This document shows positions 54,071 to 63,694 of a stretch of 64,000 nucleotides of DNA, in pieces. The notes under the pieces are model-generated. The model saw only the letters and a list, made by a program, of their open reading frames with translations. It was not told the origin of the DNA and ran no database searches. The position numbers and the translations under genes were made by a program. This DNA is from Prochlorococcus sp. AG-412-I05 (GTDB lineage Bacteria > Cyanobacteriota > Cyanobacteriia > PCC-6307 > Cyanobiaceae). Location: NCBI GenBank assembly GCA_003214855.1, contig QCLC01000002.1:1-64000 (forward strand). Reading direction: 5' to 3'. The stretch's first letter is position 1. Each line of letters starts with the position of its first letter.

Positions 54071-55516
54071 ATGTCTCAGCATTCCCTAGGCCTCTTAAGG
54101 CTGAAGACGATTGTCTACATCCCATGTCGCTTTCCTGTCAGTTCGGCGGGGATTTTCTCGCTGCTTTTCATCCCAACGATCGTCATCCTGCTTTTAAAGG
54201 GGCATTTGTCGTCTAGCCGCACAGATCGGTTAGGGACACTTGCTCGCTTGATGACAGAGATGACGTTGATCCAGAGTTTTCGAGGAGATCCTCAAGGCCA
54301 AGCCCCGCGTCTATGGCAGGACCGCCTTGGCATGAACCTGGCCAAGGACCTTTGGCGACGTCAGGGTCGAGGTCTCTGGTGGCAGGTGTGGGCAAATGAT
54401 GGCGAGGCTTATTTGCTTCTGCCAGAGAGCCTTTGGCCAATGAGTGTTAATTCAAGCATTGCTTTTAAGCGTCTTGACGACATGGTTGTCATCGCTTCAG
54501 ATGGCTTGCATCGTCAACAGCTACTTCAAAGCCTTGGTGAAGGGTTTGTTAATTCTTCTGCTGCTCAATCGTCTTTACAACGTTTTTGTAATTCTGTTCT
54601 ACAACATGGGCCAGCGGTGAGCTGGAGTCCCGATGGCTTGGCTTCAGTGAGTGGAGCAATGGCACCTCTCCTGCAGATTTCACGCTATGGATGTTTGTCA
54701 TTGCGATTGGATCGTAATCAACTCAAATGGCAAGGAGTTGTTGGTTATCGACCTTTTGGTTTGGCTCCAGTTGGCATTGATGCCAGCCCTTTTCAGTATC
54801 GCCCTATGGCGATCAAATTGCCAACGAGACCTGATACAGATCAGGCTCTCCTGAATATGCAAGTGAAGAGTATGGACTTGCTTTTTGGCAGTTTGCTTTC
54901 TAAGCAGATTATTCAGAATTCCCTTGATAGGAACTATGGCGTAAATCAGCAATTAAGGTTGAGACTCGCATCAGTACCACTTGATTTTAGCTTAGGCAAC
55001 CAGCTTAAAGGCCCTTTTCAAGCCAGCATTCAAATCCAACTTGAACTACCAGAGGGCTCCTCACGATGGCAACCAACCATCGATACTGTTAGTCAACGCT
55101 TGGAGGCGCAAAACTTCATTAAAGAAGATAACTCTGTTGTTCAAAAAGACCAAAATCCTGATGTTCACTTCTCAGGACTTACGCTCTGGCGTCAACCTTA
55201 CTCGGATGGTGAGAGAGTTGTTGGTGGGTGGGTTTGGCTACAACAAAATGGAAAACCAAACCGTTTTGGCATTGCTCTTGGCGACTCACCTATGCTCACT
55301 GAGATCTCTAATAAAACTATCAACCTAGTCCATCCTGATGTGATGAAACTGTCTGCGAATACAGCTGGATTATATCGTTTAGGTTTGCTTAATGGATTCT
55401 GGCCAGCCCCCGTAAAACAGGCTAAGTTGTTAACGATGAACCTAAGTTATTTGCGGGGGGCCAAACTCAAAAAAACAGACTGGTGGTGGATGTCAGGTCA
55501 GCTGATATTGGAATAA
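54071..55516 (+). CDS. Hypothetical membrane-anchored protein (481 aa)
   Basis: The ATG at 54071 starts MSQHSLGLLRLKTIVYIPCR. A hydrophobic segment SAGIFSLLFIPTIVILLLKG near residue 30 is a signal anchor, and about 440 soluble residues follow, with regular beta-rich text (YGCLSLRLDRNQLKWQGVVG, WVWLQQNGKPNRFGIALGDS). The large domain should be periplasmic or lumenal. The family is not recognised. It ends inside the convergent thf1 gene (19-base overlap). Its position after petN suggests, weakly, a thylakoid setting. Confidence 0.75.
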   Translation: MSQHSLGLLRLKTIVYIPCRFPVSSAGIFSLLFIPTIVILLLKGHLSSSRTDRLGTLARLMTEMTLIQSFRGDPQGQAPRLWQDRLGMNLAKDLWRRQGRGLWWQVWANDGEAYLLLPESLWPMSVNSSIAFKRLDDMVVIASDGLHRQQLLQSLGEGFVNSSAAQSSLQRFCNSVLQHGPAVSWSPDGLASVSGAMAPLLQISRYGCLSLRLDRNQLKWQGVVGYRPFGLAPVGIDASPFQYRPMAIKLPTRPDTDQALLNMQVKSMDLLFGSLLSKQIIQNSLDRNYGVNQQLRLRLASVPLDFSLGNQLKGPFQASIQIQLELPEGSSRWQPTIDTVSQRLEAQNFIKEDNSVVQKDQNPDVHFSGLTLWRQPYSDGERVVGGWVWLQQNGKPNRFGIALGDSPMLTEISNKTINLVHPDVMKLSANTAGLYRLGLLNGFWPAPVKQAKLLTMNLSYLRGAKLKKTDWWWMSGQLILE

Positions 55517-56226
55517 GCTTCAACTCCCTGAGACATTTGGTCTGATGATCCAGTGTTGAGTTTTGCAGATTCCTTTTGTTCCCGTTTGCGACGTTCAGAT
55601 TCAAGAATTTGTTCCGTTAGTTCTACAGCCTGGGCCATCTTCTCGAGGTTGGACTTGTAGAGGTTCAGATCTTTTTCAACTCTGGCTTTGGAGAATCCAA
55701 CTGATTCACTTAGTTCATGGGCGATTTGGCTCAGTTTTTCGGGATCAAAGGATTCATCACCTTGGGCAGATGCGAGAAGGCTGAGCAAACCAACGGCCAT
55801 TAGGCGTGAGTAATGAAAGGTGGTGCTGCCAGCATTACGCAATGCCTGGGCGAGAGCTTCAGGAGCCCCTTTGCCTTGTTGTTGGATCCAACCTTGGACC
55901 TCCTCAAGATCGTGACCACGGACGGACTCAAGAGTTTTTTGGGCCTGCTTGCGCAAAGCATTTGGGTCGAAGCCGCAGCTTCGACATAGTGCATCGAACA
56001 AGGTCTTGACGTGAGCTTCTGGTCGGTAACCACGCGTGAAGACATCAAAAACTTGGCTAAGGCCAATAGCAAAGAGTGCGTCAGGGTGGAAATGCTTCTG
56101 GTGGCTCAGGAGATGCAGCTCGACTAGAAGTTCATCGGTTGTACGTCTGTAGAGCGAGGGGATGACATGAGGGAAATCATGATTAAACGCACGTTTGCTG
56201 TCAGCAATGGTCTTTCGGTCACTCAA
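55498..56226 (-). CDS. Photosystem II biogenesis protein Psb29/Thf1
   Basis: From a TTG at 56226 the protein has 242 aa starting [20 protein letters not shown], which fits the family start; an upstream start at 56250 adds 8 residues. Diagnostic text includes [20 protein letters not shown] and [36 protein letters not shown], and a helical, coiled-coil C-terminus ([20 protein letters not shown]). Thf1 stabilises photosystem II complexes and works with FtsH in repair in cyanobacteria and plants. ftsH lies 1.7 kb away. It is divergent from clpP. Confidence 0.93.
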   Translation of the reverse strand: MSDRKTIADSKRAFNHDFPHVIPSLYRRTTDELLVELHLLSHQKHFHPDALFAIGLSQVFDVFTRGYRPEAHVKTLFDALCRSCGFDPNALRKQAQKTLESVRGHDLEEVQGWIQQQGKGAPEALAQALRNAGSTTFHYSRLMAVGLLSLLASAQGDESFDPEKLSQIAHELSESVGFSKARVEKDLNLYKSNLEKMAQAVELTEQILESERRKREQKESAKLNTGSSDQMSQGVEAYSNIS

Positions 56227-56285
56227 GTGCTTGGCCCGACCTTTTCGCATCTGACCATAGCGCTGCTCACGGCGCCGTTAAGATC

Positions 56286-56900
56286 GTGAAAACCGAGCAG
56301 AGCAGCATGATCCCGATTGTGATAGAAGAGTCGGGCCGTGGGGAAAGGGCCTTCGATATTTATTCGCGCCTCTTGCGTGAACGGATCATCTTTCTTGGCG
56401 AGCCTGTGACAAGCGATTCGGCAAATCGAATTGTCGCTCAGATGTTATTCCTAGAGGCGGAAGATCCTGAAAAAGATATCTATTTGTATATCAATTCACC
56501 AGGAGGTTCAGTATATGATGGGCTTGGAATATTTGACACGATGCAGCATGTCAAGCCAGATGTTCAAACAGTATGTGTAGGACTTGCAGCAAGTATGGGA
56601 GCATTCCTCCTCTGCGCGGGAGCAATGGGTAAACGCAGCAGTTTGCAACATTCTAGAATTATGATTCATCAGCCGCTTGGTGGCGCCAGAGGGCAAGCAA
56701 GTGATATTCGTATTCAGGCTGATGAGATTCTCTTCCTTAAGGATCGACTGAACCGAGTTTTAGCAGATCGTACAGGTCAACCTCTAGAGAGAATTCAAGA
56801 AGATACCGACCGAGACTTTTTCATGTCTCCCATAGAAGCAGTTGGTTATGGACTTGTCGATAGTGTGATCGATAAGCGTCCGGTTCATTCAGTCAATTAA
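56286..56900 (+). CDS. clpP: ATP-dependent Clp protease proteolytic subunit
   Basis: The 204-aa serine protease subunit. The triad is visible: Ser in [20 protein letters not shown] near residue 101, His in [12 protein letters not shown] near residue 126, and Asp in [12 protein letters not shown] near residue 175. The start is GTG at 56286, with an ATG seven codons in (56307) as alternative. Cyanobacteria usually carry several ClpP paralogues, and which one this is cannot be fixed here. thf1 is divergent from it. Confidence 0.97.
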   Translation: MKTEQSSMIPIVIEESGRGERAFDIYSRLLRERIIFLGEPVTSDSANRIVAQMLFLEAEDPEKDIYLYINSPGGSVYDGLGIFDTMQHVKPDVQTVCVGLAASMGAFLLCAGAMGKRSSLQHSRIMIHQPLGGARGQASDIRIQADEILFLKDRLNRVLADRTGQPLERIQEDTDRDFFMSPIEAVGYGLVDSVIDKRPVHSVN

Positions 56901-57157
56901 CAAGGCTGCCTTTTTGATAGGTAAGCATTGCAAGGTAAAAGAGTTTCTAATCGAAATTTATCAATCCATTCGCCCTGAATGAATTGATTGACTTGTTTAT
57001 ACCTATGAAAACATCGTTTTCATGACTAAGCTTGGTATCAAAATACTTTTTATTCTAAAAATAAAGATTTCATCTTGCTATGAGAGGCCATGAATTGTAA
57101 GAATCTATTCGCTTCTGCTTGTTTTCTTGAATGATTATTATTTAGCTGCTAGTTCTA
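56901..57157. other. AT-rich spacer between convergent clpP and ftsH
   Basis: About 260 bases. A short AAGGC-T-GCCTT repeat followed by five T starts just after the clpP stop, but its loop is too small for a proper hairpin. Nothing else was seen. Confidence 0.4.
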
Positions 57158-59074
57158 TTAGCTCTGAAGGATAGGTATGCTTCTTTCCTTCTCTGGAACA
57201 GACGTAAATTCTGTTACTACTGAAAGGAATTCTTCTCCGTCTATGGTTTCCTTTTCGATCAGGATTTCAACGAGTCTATCCATCGCTTCCCGATGTTGCT
57301 TGACGATTTTTACAGTTTCGCTATAGCAATGCTTAACCATTGCCCGAACTGCCTCGTCTATTTGGCGGGATATTGCATCTGAGATATCGCTTCGAGTCAT
57401 CAGGTCACGTCCAATAAATACTTCTTGATTCCCGCTCTCCAGAGAGACTGGTCCTAAATCGCTCATGCCAAAACGTGTCACCATTTGGCGTGCCATGGAT
57501 GCAACCTGCTGGATGTCGCCACCTGCACCTGTTGTGATCTCTGCATTTCCAAAAACAACATCTTCTGCGGCCCTGCCTCCTAGTGCTCCCATGATTCGAG
57601 CCTTGAGTTGGGCACGAGTCACCAGCATTTGCTCTTCATCAGGAGAGAACCATGTAAGGCCCTGAGCCTGACCTCGTGGTATCAAAGTCACTTTTTGGAC
57701 AGGGTCATGATCTTTAACTAATGTTCCTATTAGCGCATGCCCAACTTCGTGGTAAGCGATCAATCTCTTGCTACGTCCATCAGTGAGTGGGCGCCCTTCC
57801 ATGCCCGCGATGATTCTGTCAACGGCATCGTCAATTTCATCAAGGCTGATAGCCTTTTTACGACGTCGAGCCGTGAGGATTGCGGCCTCATTAAGTAGGT
57901 TGGCAAGGTCTGCCCCGGTGAATCCAGGTGTGCGTCGGGCTACATTCTTTAAGGAAAGATCTTCTTCAAGTTTCTTGTCACGGGCGTGCACTTCAAGAAT
58001 TGCAAGTCGTCCTTTGATGTCTGGTGCATCCACACTGACTTGCCTATCAAAACGCCCTGGTCGCATCAGCGCAGAATCGAGTACATCAGGACGGTTTGTT
58101 GCTGCAATAATGATGATTCCGCTATTACCTTCAAAGCCGTCCATTTCTGTTAACAGTTGGTTGAGAGTTTGTTCTCGCTCATCATTCCCACCACCTATTC
58201 CGGCACCACGTTGTCTGCCTACGGCATCAATTTCATCAATAAAGATTAGGCATGGTGTGTTCTCTTTTGCTCGCTTGAATAAATCTCGGACTCGACTCGC
58301 GCCGACACCAACGAACATTTCTACAAATTCCGAACCAGAGAGTGAGAAGAAGGGAACACCTGCTTCTCCTGCAATTGCTTTAGCAAGCAATGTTTTGCCA
58401 GTACCTGGAGGGCCTACAAGCAGAACACCCCTTGGAATTTGAGCACCTACCGAGGTGAAGCGTTCGGGTTTCTTCAGGAATGTCACCACTTCCTCAAGAT
58501 CCTGTTTTGCTTCATTTACACCTGCAACATCATCAAACTTGACTCCAGTTTCAGCTTCCATTGCGAAGCGTGCTTTTGTCTTGCCGAACTGCATTGCCTG
58601 TCCGGGGCCGCCAGGCATTGAGCTGGATCGACGGGCCAGCAGAATTAGGCCGCCAATGAGGAGTAGCGGGAAGAGGAGATTGCCTAATAAGCCAAGCGCC
58701 GGCGGAGTGGTACGAGCAGGATGAATATCGAAACTAATCCCCTCGCTCTTGAGTGTGTTGATTAACTCTGGGGCAAGACCTGGGAGATCAACTCTTAGTC
58801 GTTGTACGCGATTGTCGAGTTCGGGATCTACCGCTTCCACTACTGCATTCCGTCCACCGTCGTAAATATCCACGGCGGTGACTCTTCCTGCTTCCACATA
58901 GTCGAGGAAGCGGCCGTAGCTCATCCGCGTAACAGCAGCATTGCGCGGAGCCAGAGTTGTGTTAGTTGGCTGTTCTCCTGCGAGCTTGCCATTTCCTAAA
59001 ATTTGCCAGGCGAGCAGCAAGGCAACACCAATGGGCAGCAGCCAGAGAGCAATGAGACGCCAGCGTTGATTCAT
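57158..59074 (-). CDS. ftsH: ATP-dependent zinc metalloprotease FtsH
   Basis: The 638-aa thylakoid or plasma-membrane protease has two N-terminal helices ([20 protein letters not shown] and [20 protein letters not shown]) around a periplasmic or lumenal loop. The AAA domain has Walker [21 protein letters not shown] near residue 220, Walker [14 protein letters not shown], and [20 protein letters not shown]. The zinc motif is [11 protein letters not shown] (HEVGH), and Asp of the [20 protein letters not shown] loop completes the site. Cyanobacterial FtsH removes damaged D1 with Thf1 help. Confidence 0.98.
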   Translation of the reverse strand: MNQRWRLIALWLLPIGVALLLAWQILGNGKLAGEQPTNTTLAPRNAAVTRMSYGRFLDYVEAGRVTAVDIYDGGRNAVVEAVDPELDNRVQRLRVDLPGLAPELINTLKSEGISFDIHPARTTPPALGLLGNLLFPLLLIGGLILLARRSSSMPGGPGQAMQFGKTKARFAMEAETGVKFDDVAGVNEAKQDLEEVVTFLKKPERFTSVGAQIPRGVLLVGPPGTGKTLLAKAIAGEAGVPFFSLSGSEFVEMFVGVGASRVRDLFKRAKENTPCLIFIDEIDAVGRQRGAGIGGGNDEREQTLNQLLTEMDGFEGNSGIIIIAATNRPDVLDSALMRPGRFDRQVSVDAPDIKGRLAILEVHARDKKLEEDLSLKNVARRTPGFTGADLANLLNEAAILTARRRKKAISLDEIDDAVDRIIAGMEGRPLTDGRSKRLIAYHEVGHALIGTLVKDHDPVQKVTLIPRGQAQGLTWFSPDEEQMLVTRAQLKARIMGALGGRAAEDVVFGNAEITTGAGGDIQQVASMARQMVTRFGMSDLGPVSLESGNQEVFIGRDLMTRSDISDAISRQIDEAVRAMVKHCYSETVKIVKQHREAMDRLVEILIEKETIDGEEFLSVVTEFTSVPEKERSIPILQS

Positions 59075-59394
59075 CTGCTAGAGGATGGTTCACTGACTGT
59101 AACGGTGTCGATGGTTAGGTCGTTGGCTCCTAGGTCTTCTTCTGCCAACATCTTCCTCAGCTTTTGAGCTCAGATTCCCACTTGCGCTTTTAGATGCTGC
59201 TTTGAGCAACCAACATCTTTGAGCCAAAAACCGTTTTGTTTTTTCCAGAAAGAACGCGTTTGTTGATTGAGTCATCAATCCCAAGCAACCCGCTTTGCTT
59301 GCTTTTGGCGCTTGACTTCATTGTTTTCGCAGCTTGGGAGCTGTGATTGCTATCAACTTTTTGCTTTGCCTATTCTCTGAGAATCAAAAAGGAT
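59075..59394. other. Intergenic region upstream of ftsH
   Basis: About 320 bases between the permease stop and the ftsH start, on the same strand as both. It must contain the ftsH promoter. The short open frame at 59090-59284 is not convincing. Confidence 0.4.
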
Positions 59395-60624
59395 TTACAG
59401 GCGTCGCAGGGCAACGATTGGGTCAAGTCTTGCTGCACGTCTGGCGGGCAAAACACCGAAGATCAAACCAATTGATCCAGAGAGACTGACGGTGATTAGA
59501 ACGACGCTTATTCCGATTGCTGCCGGGAGAGGGGTCAAAACTCCGATTGTTGTGACGGCGCCAACACCTACAGCTGTGCCGATGACGCCACCAAAGCTTG
59601 CAAGAACGAGTGATTCGATCAGGAATTGGCTCAATACATCGCTATTGCGAGCTCCTAGGGCCTTCCTTAGTCCGATTTCCTCAGTGCGTTCACTGACGGC
59701 AACCAGCATGATATTCATGATTCCGATTCCTCCTACTAGCAGCGATATCCCACCGATTGCTGCCAACATGAGTGTGAGTCCTCCGGTGATTGTGTTAACG
59801 ATGCTGAGGGCATCTTTCTGTGATCGAACTGCAAAGTCGTCATCTCGCAGGATTCGATGTCGTTGACGGAGAAGGTTGGTGATCTGGAATTTTGCAGCCC
59901 CCGTGCTTTCTTCATTCTTGGCTTCCACACTGATAAAACTAAGGCTGACGCCATAGGTTGGATCTCTACCTGTGAGCCGGCTCACCATTGTTGTGAGCGG
60001 AATGTAAGCGTTTTCATCTTGGTTGTTTCCAAACACCGCACCTTTAGGAGCCATTACACCGATCACTTCAAAGGATTGATCCCTAATTCGTAGAGTCTTG
60101 CCGACTGCCGCACTCGTTGGAAAGAGTTTGTTGACAAGGTCGGGACCAATCACAACCACCTTGCGTGCGCTACGAAGATCAAGATCACTAATAAATCTTC
60201 CACGAGCTACTTCGAAGTTGCGCACTGGTAGAAAGGCTGGGGTCACCCCAGAGATTGAACTCGTAGCACTTTGGGCACCCGTTTGAATCACCTCGCTTGA
60301 GCTGATCTGTGGTGCAACTTCTTTCACGCTTGGAACTTGCTCAGCGATTGCATCTGAATCTTCGATGACGAGATTTCGCGGGAAAGCCACACCGCGACGA
60401 CGAGTGTCGTTGTTGCCAGGCACAACAAACAACACATTGGCGCCCAGGTTGCTTAGTTGAGCCTCAGCCAGATTCTGAGCCCCCCTGCCAACGCCTACCA
60501 GGGTGATGACAGAAGCATTGCCGATCACAATGCCGAGCATTGTCAGGAGACTCCGTAGGCGATTGGCTTTAAGGGTTGAGAAAGCCATGCTCACCGTTTC
60601 GATGAGCGGAAGTGAGCTATTCAT
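59395..60624 (-). CDS. MacB/FtsX-family ABC permease (orphan)
   Basis: The 409-aa protein has an N-terminal helix (LRSLLTMLGIVIGNASVITL), then a large periplasmic MacB_PCD domain (residues about 60-260), then three C-terminal helices starting with TGGLTLMLAAIGGISLLVGG and IMLVAVSERTEEIGLRKALG. This is the layout of a mechanotransmission-type permease such as MacB. The ATPase and adaptor are not adjacent, so they would be encoded elsewhere. It starts 6 bases after the pyk stop, so both are likely on one message. Confidence 0.9.
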   Translation of the reverse strand: MNSSLPLIETVSMAFSTLKANRLRSLLTMLGIVIGNASVITLVGVGRGAQNLAEAQLSNLGANVLFVVPGNNDTRRRGVAFPRNLVIEDSDAIAEQVPSVKEVAPQISSSEVIQTGAQSATSSISGVTPAFLPVRNFEVARGRFISDLDLRSARKVVVIGPDLVNKLFPTSAAVGKTLRIRDQSFEVIGVMAPKGAVFGNNQDENAYIPLTTMVSRLTGRDPTYGVSLSFISVEAKNEESTGAAKFQITNLLRQRHRILRDDDFAVRSQKDALSIVNTITGGLTLMLAAIGGISLLVGGIGIMNIMLVAVSERTEEIGLRKALGARNSDVLSQFLIESLVLASFGGVIGTAVGVGAVTTIGVLTPLPAAIGISVVLITVSLSGSIGLIFGVLPARRAARLDPIVALRRL

Positions 60625-60630
60625 GAGCCC

Positions 60631-62415
60631 TCAGAGCATTGATTCGAGCTTCATTGGCAGCTTGCCGCCTGTGCCGCGATGAACTTTGCCATTACTGAGC
60701 TGCATTGTTACCACCTCTCCTTCAAGCAGGTTTCTCGTGGCATGTGCTATCCCAATGATGAACGGAATCCCTAGGCGTTTAGAGATCATGGCTGCGTGGG
60801 ATTCTTGTCCTTCTTGTTCTGTAATCACTCCTGCAGACTTTCTGATTGCATCGAGATAGTCATCGCTTGTTTCATTAATGACCAGAATCTCCCCTGGTTC
60901 AATTTTTGTTGAGTCGTTTGGGGAGAAAGCAAATCTGACTTTGCCGCTAACAGTTCCATTGCCAATACCGATCCCTTGGCCAAGCACTGCACTGACAATT
61001 CCTACTTTGACAAGATCTGTGGACCCGCTCACTCCAGCAAGGGTTCCTGCAGTTTGAATTGTTAGATCTCCTTCTTTGAGAAGACCCAATTCCTGGGCAA
61101 CAGCAATTGCAGCACTGAAGGTTGCAGTGGTACTTTTATTGCTTGGCACAACCAGTGGGGTGACACCCCATGCCAATTGAAGTTTTCTTGCTACAGCCAA
61201 TTTGTTGGTTACAGCCAAAATTGGTGCTGCTGGGCGGAATTTACTGACGTTGTGGGCAGTGGCACCACTTTCAGTTAGTGGAACGATTGCTGCCGCGTTG
61301 AGATGACTGGCGATGCTGCTTACGGCTGAACTAATCGCGTTGGAAATGGTGCTGGCCAGATAAGTTTCGATTGGACGCTGTGGATAGTCCCGTTCAATCC
61401 GTCTGGCAATGGTGGCCATCGTTTGAACCGCCTCTACTGGATAGTCTCCTACAGCGGTTTCGTTCGAGAGCATCACTGCATCAGTACCATCAAGGATCGC
61501 ATTGGCTACATCACTGACTTCAGCTCTGGTGGGCCTAGGGCTTGAGGCCATTGAGTCGAGCATCTGGGTGGCTGTGATGATTGGAATTGCAAGGCTGTTG
61601 GCCTTGCGAATCAAATCCTTTTGCAGTAGAGGAACCTCTTCAGCTGGCATCTCAACGCCTAGGTCCCCCCTTGCAACCATGACTCCATCACAGAGAGGAA
61701 GGATTGAATCGATTTGATCTATCGCCTCAAATTTCTCGATCTTCGCGATTACTGGGGTGCTGTGCCCATGTTCCCCGATGAGTTTGCGGATCTCTTTCAT
61801 GTCCGAAGGGTTTCGCACAAAGCTCAGTGCGATCCAGTCCACCCCTTGCTGAAGGCCAAAGGCGAGATCTTGGCGATCTTTCTCTGTAAGGGCGCGAACC
61901 GATAGTTGTACATCAGGGAAATTCACTCCCTTGTTATTTGAGAGCACCCCTCCCACTGTGACGATGCAGTGCAAGGTTTGTTCGCTTTGATCGATGTTTA
62001 CGACTTTCATCTCCACTCGACCGTCATCAAGCAAGATTCGACTGCCGGTCGTGACTTCGTCTGCAAGCTTTTCGTAAGTGACGGTTGCCACTGACTGATT
62101 GCATTGCACTTGTTTGGAGGTCAGTGCGAAGGGATCGCCATTGGCCAAAGTGATAGGCCCCTTATCAAAACGACCCAGGCGAATTTTGGGGCCTTGCAAG
62201 TCTTGAAGAATGCCGATGTGCATCCCCAATTCATCAGAGACCTGACGGATGGTGGAGATGCGCTTGGCGTGCTCGTCATGGTCGCCGTGTGAGAAATTCA
62301 GCCGGAAGGTGGTAGCACCTACCTGAACGAGTTCTCGGATTCGTTCGGCGCTCTCGGTTGCCGGACCTATGGTGGCAACGATTTTGGTCCGTCGTGTCAG
62401 ATCGATCTGGGCCAT
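60631..62415 (-). CDS. pyk: Pyruvate kinase with C-terminal PEP-utilizer domain
   Basis: The ATG at 62415 gives 594 aa starting MAQIDLTRRTKIVATIGPAT. The frame opens at 62502 but overlaps the divergent MazG gene. Core motifs are TTFRLNFSHG, MVARGDLGVEMPAEEVPLLQ near residue 245 and ITATQMLDSMASSPRPTRAE. An extra C-terminal domain (residues about 490-590) resembles the PEP-utilizer mobile domain, with GVITEQEGQESHAAMISKRL carrying the His motif. This longer form is usual in cyanobacteria. It transfers phosphate from PEP to ADP in glycolysis. Confidence 0.96.
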   Translation of the reverse strand: MAQIDLTRRTKIVATIGPATESAERIRELVQVGATTFRLNFSHGDHDEHAKRISTIRQVSDELGMHIGILQDLQGPKIRLGRFDKGPITLANGDPFALTSKQVQCNQSVATVTYEKLADEVTTGSRILLDDGRVEMKVVNIDQSEQTLHCIVTVGGVLSNNKGVNFPDVQLSVRALTEKDRQDLAFGLQQGVDWIALSFVRNPSDMKEIRKLIGEHGHSTPVIAKIEKFEAIDQIDSILPLCDGVMVARGDLGVEMPAEEVPLLQKDLIRKANSLAIPIITATQMLDSMASSPRPTRAEVSDVANAILDGTDAVMLSNETAVGDYPVEAVQTMATIARRIERDYPQRPIETYLASTISNAISSAVSSIASHLNAAAIVPLTESGATAHNVSKFRPAAPILAVTNKLAVARKLQLAWGVTPLVVPSNKSTTATFSAAIAVAQELGLLKEGDLTIQTAGTLAGVSGSTDLVKVGIVSAVLGQGIGIGNGTVSGKVRFAFSPNDSTKIEPGEILVINETSDDYLDAIRKSAGVITEQEGQESHAAMISKRLGIPFIIGIAHATRNLLEGEVVTMQLSNGKVHRGTGGKLPMKLESML

Positions 62416-62494
62416 CAACGGGACCTGAAACATCGCGGAAACTACCATCCAGGCCTCAACATGTAGTTGTTGACTGTGTTGCCAATGATTTTCT

Positions 62495-62824
62495 ATGGAC
62501 ATTAATCATTACCAGCATGGAGCTCGAGCTACGGCCAGCTATCCGAATGTGGGTCAGAATCCGATTTATCCAACCCTTGGGCTCACAGGTGAGGCAGGCG
62601 AAGTGGCGGACAAGGTCAAGAAGGTCCTTCGCGATCAACAAGGTGTTTTTGACCTGGATACGCGCCAAGCAATCAAGCTTGAGTTGGGAGATGTGCTTTG
62701 GTATGTAGCCCAGTTGGCTAGTGAGCTGGGCTTTGATTTAGAAGATGTGGCACAAGCCAATCTCGATAAGCTGGCAAGCAGGGCATCACGTGGCCAGATC
62801 TCAGGGAGCGGTGATCAACGATGA
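62495..62824 (+). CDS. MazG-like nucleotide pyrophosphohydrolase
   Basis: The 109-aa protein is a single MazG-type all-alpha NTP-PPase domain. PTLGLTGEAGEVADKVKKVL near residue 25 has the conserved E-x-x-E region, and IKLELGDVLWYVAQLASELG near residue 60 the E-x-x-D metal site. Such enzymes hydrolyse nucleoside triphosphates to monophosphate and pyrophosphate; the substrate is unknown. The ATG at 62495 starts MDINHYQHGARATASYPNVG. Its stop overlaps the next start by 4 bases (ATGA). Confidence 0.9.
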   Translation: MDINHYQHGARATASYPNVGQNPIYPTLGLTGEAGEVADKVKKVLRDQQGVFDLDTRQAIKLELGDVLWYVAQLASELGFDLEDVAQANLDKLASRASRGQISGSGDQR

Positions 62825-63369
62825 AGAAGAATTTTTTGCAAAGCTCCATCTTGAAGGCAGTGCTCAGTGCAGTTTTACTTTTTTTTAATCTGGTTTTCAG
62901 TGATCAAGCCTTAGCGGCAACCCTCAGTGTGGATCAGTTGAGTATCGATGCATGTGATCAAAAGGATCCAGGTGCGCAGCCAATCCTCACTAGGCCTATC
63001 GGCGCCAGTTGCTATGTACTTTCAGGTGAGGTGACCAATCCAGGCAAATCTGCCGTGATTGATAGTGATGTTTTTGCTCAGATCTTGGATCCAAGTGGTG
63101 AACCTGTTTTGCCAAACCGTTCTCGCGTTGGTTCTATTGGCGACGTCCAACCTGGCGCAAGTACTTTTGCAGTGCGGTTGGCGATTCCGGTAGGAACTCC
63201 AGAGCCTTTACAAGTGAAGGGGGCAAAGGTAAAGGGATTCAAGGCTCCTGTTCGTACTCGTGCTGGAGAGGATGATGAGCTGCTACCGCTTGAACAAGCT
63301 GTAGAGCCTGGTCTTTTGTGGGGAACCAAGGCCGTGATCCCTGCGGAGCACCCGCTAGATCAGCTGTAA
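62821..63369 (+). CDS. Secreted hypothetical protein (182 aa)
   Basis: The protein has a signal peptide (MKKNFLQSSILKAVLSAVLL, hydrophobic to about 26, cleavage near ALAAT). A beta-rich domain follows with two Cys (SIDACDQKDPGAQPILTRPI and GASCYVLSGEVTNPGKS), then DVFAQILDPSGEPVLPNRSR. It looks like an immunoglobulin-like or FxLYD-type beta fold, exported to the periplasm or lumen. I do not recognise a family with a known role. It overlaps the MazG-like gene by 4 bases, and its stop overlaps the convergent YggT gene. Confidence 0.75.
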   Translation: MKKNFLQSSILKAVLSAVLLFFNLVFSDQALAATLSVDQLSIDACDQKDPGAQPILTRPIGASCYVLSGEVTNPGKSAVIDSDVFAQILDPSGEPVLPNRSRVGSIGDVQPGASTFAVRLAIPVGTPEPLQVKGAKVKGFKAPVRTRAGEDDELLPLEQAVEPGLLWGTKAVIPAEHPLDQL

Positions 63370-63668
63370 TAGCTGATTCCAGCATTAAAAGCGAGTTGAG
63401 AAGTGTTTGTAAGCAATCCCTGCATGATTTGCAGGGCAAATATTGCCAGGATCGCAGAGAGATCTATGCCACCTATGGGAGGAATCAAACCTCGAAAGAT
63501 ATTGAGGTATGGGTCAGTGATTGAGCTGATGCTGCTTAGTATTGGATTTGACCAGTCGACATTGGGAAACCAGGTCAGCAGTATGCGGACGATCAGTACG
63601 AACGAATAAATCCCAATTGCCTGGACGAGCACTTGTATAACCTCGGACAGGATTTCCAGCGCGTTCAT
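63360..63668 (-). CDS. YggT-family membrane protein
   Basis: From the ATG at 63668 the protein has 102 aa. Two hydrophobic helices, VLVQAIGIYSFVLIVRILLT and GIDLSAILAIFALQIMQGLL, flank the conserved WFPNVDWSNPILSSISSITD and PYLNIFRGLIPPIGG. This is a YggT single repeat, the type found in cyanobacteria and chloroplasts, linked to thylakoid or nucleoid organisation. A start at 63680 adds four residues. Its stop overlaps the convergent secreted-protein gene by 10 bases. Confidence 0.9.
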   Translation of the reverse strand: MNALEILSEVIQVLVQAIGIYSFVLIVRILLTWFPNVDWSNPILSSISSITDPYLNIFRGLIPPIGGIDLSAILAIFALQIMQGLLTNTSQLAFNAGISYYS

Positions 63669-63694
63669 GGAGTCGCTCAAGCTTCTATAGAACT

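Noticed and set aside
57768..58442. 224-codon plus-strand frame across ftsH
   Set aside because: It is antisense to the FtsH AAA domain; no independent motif.
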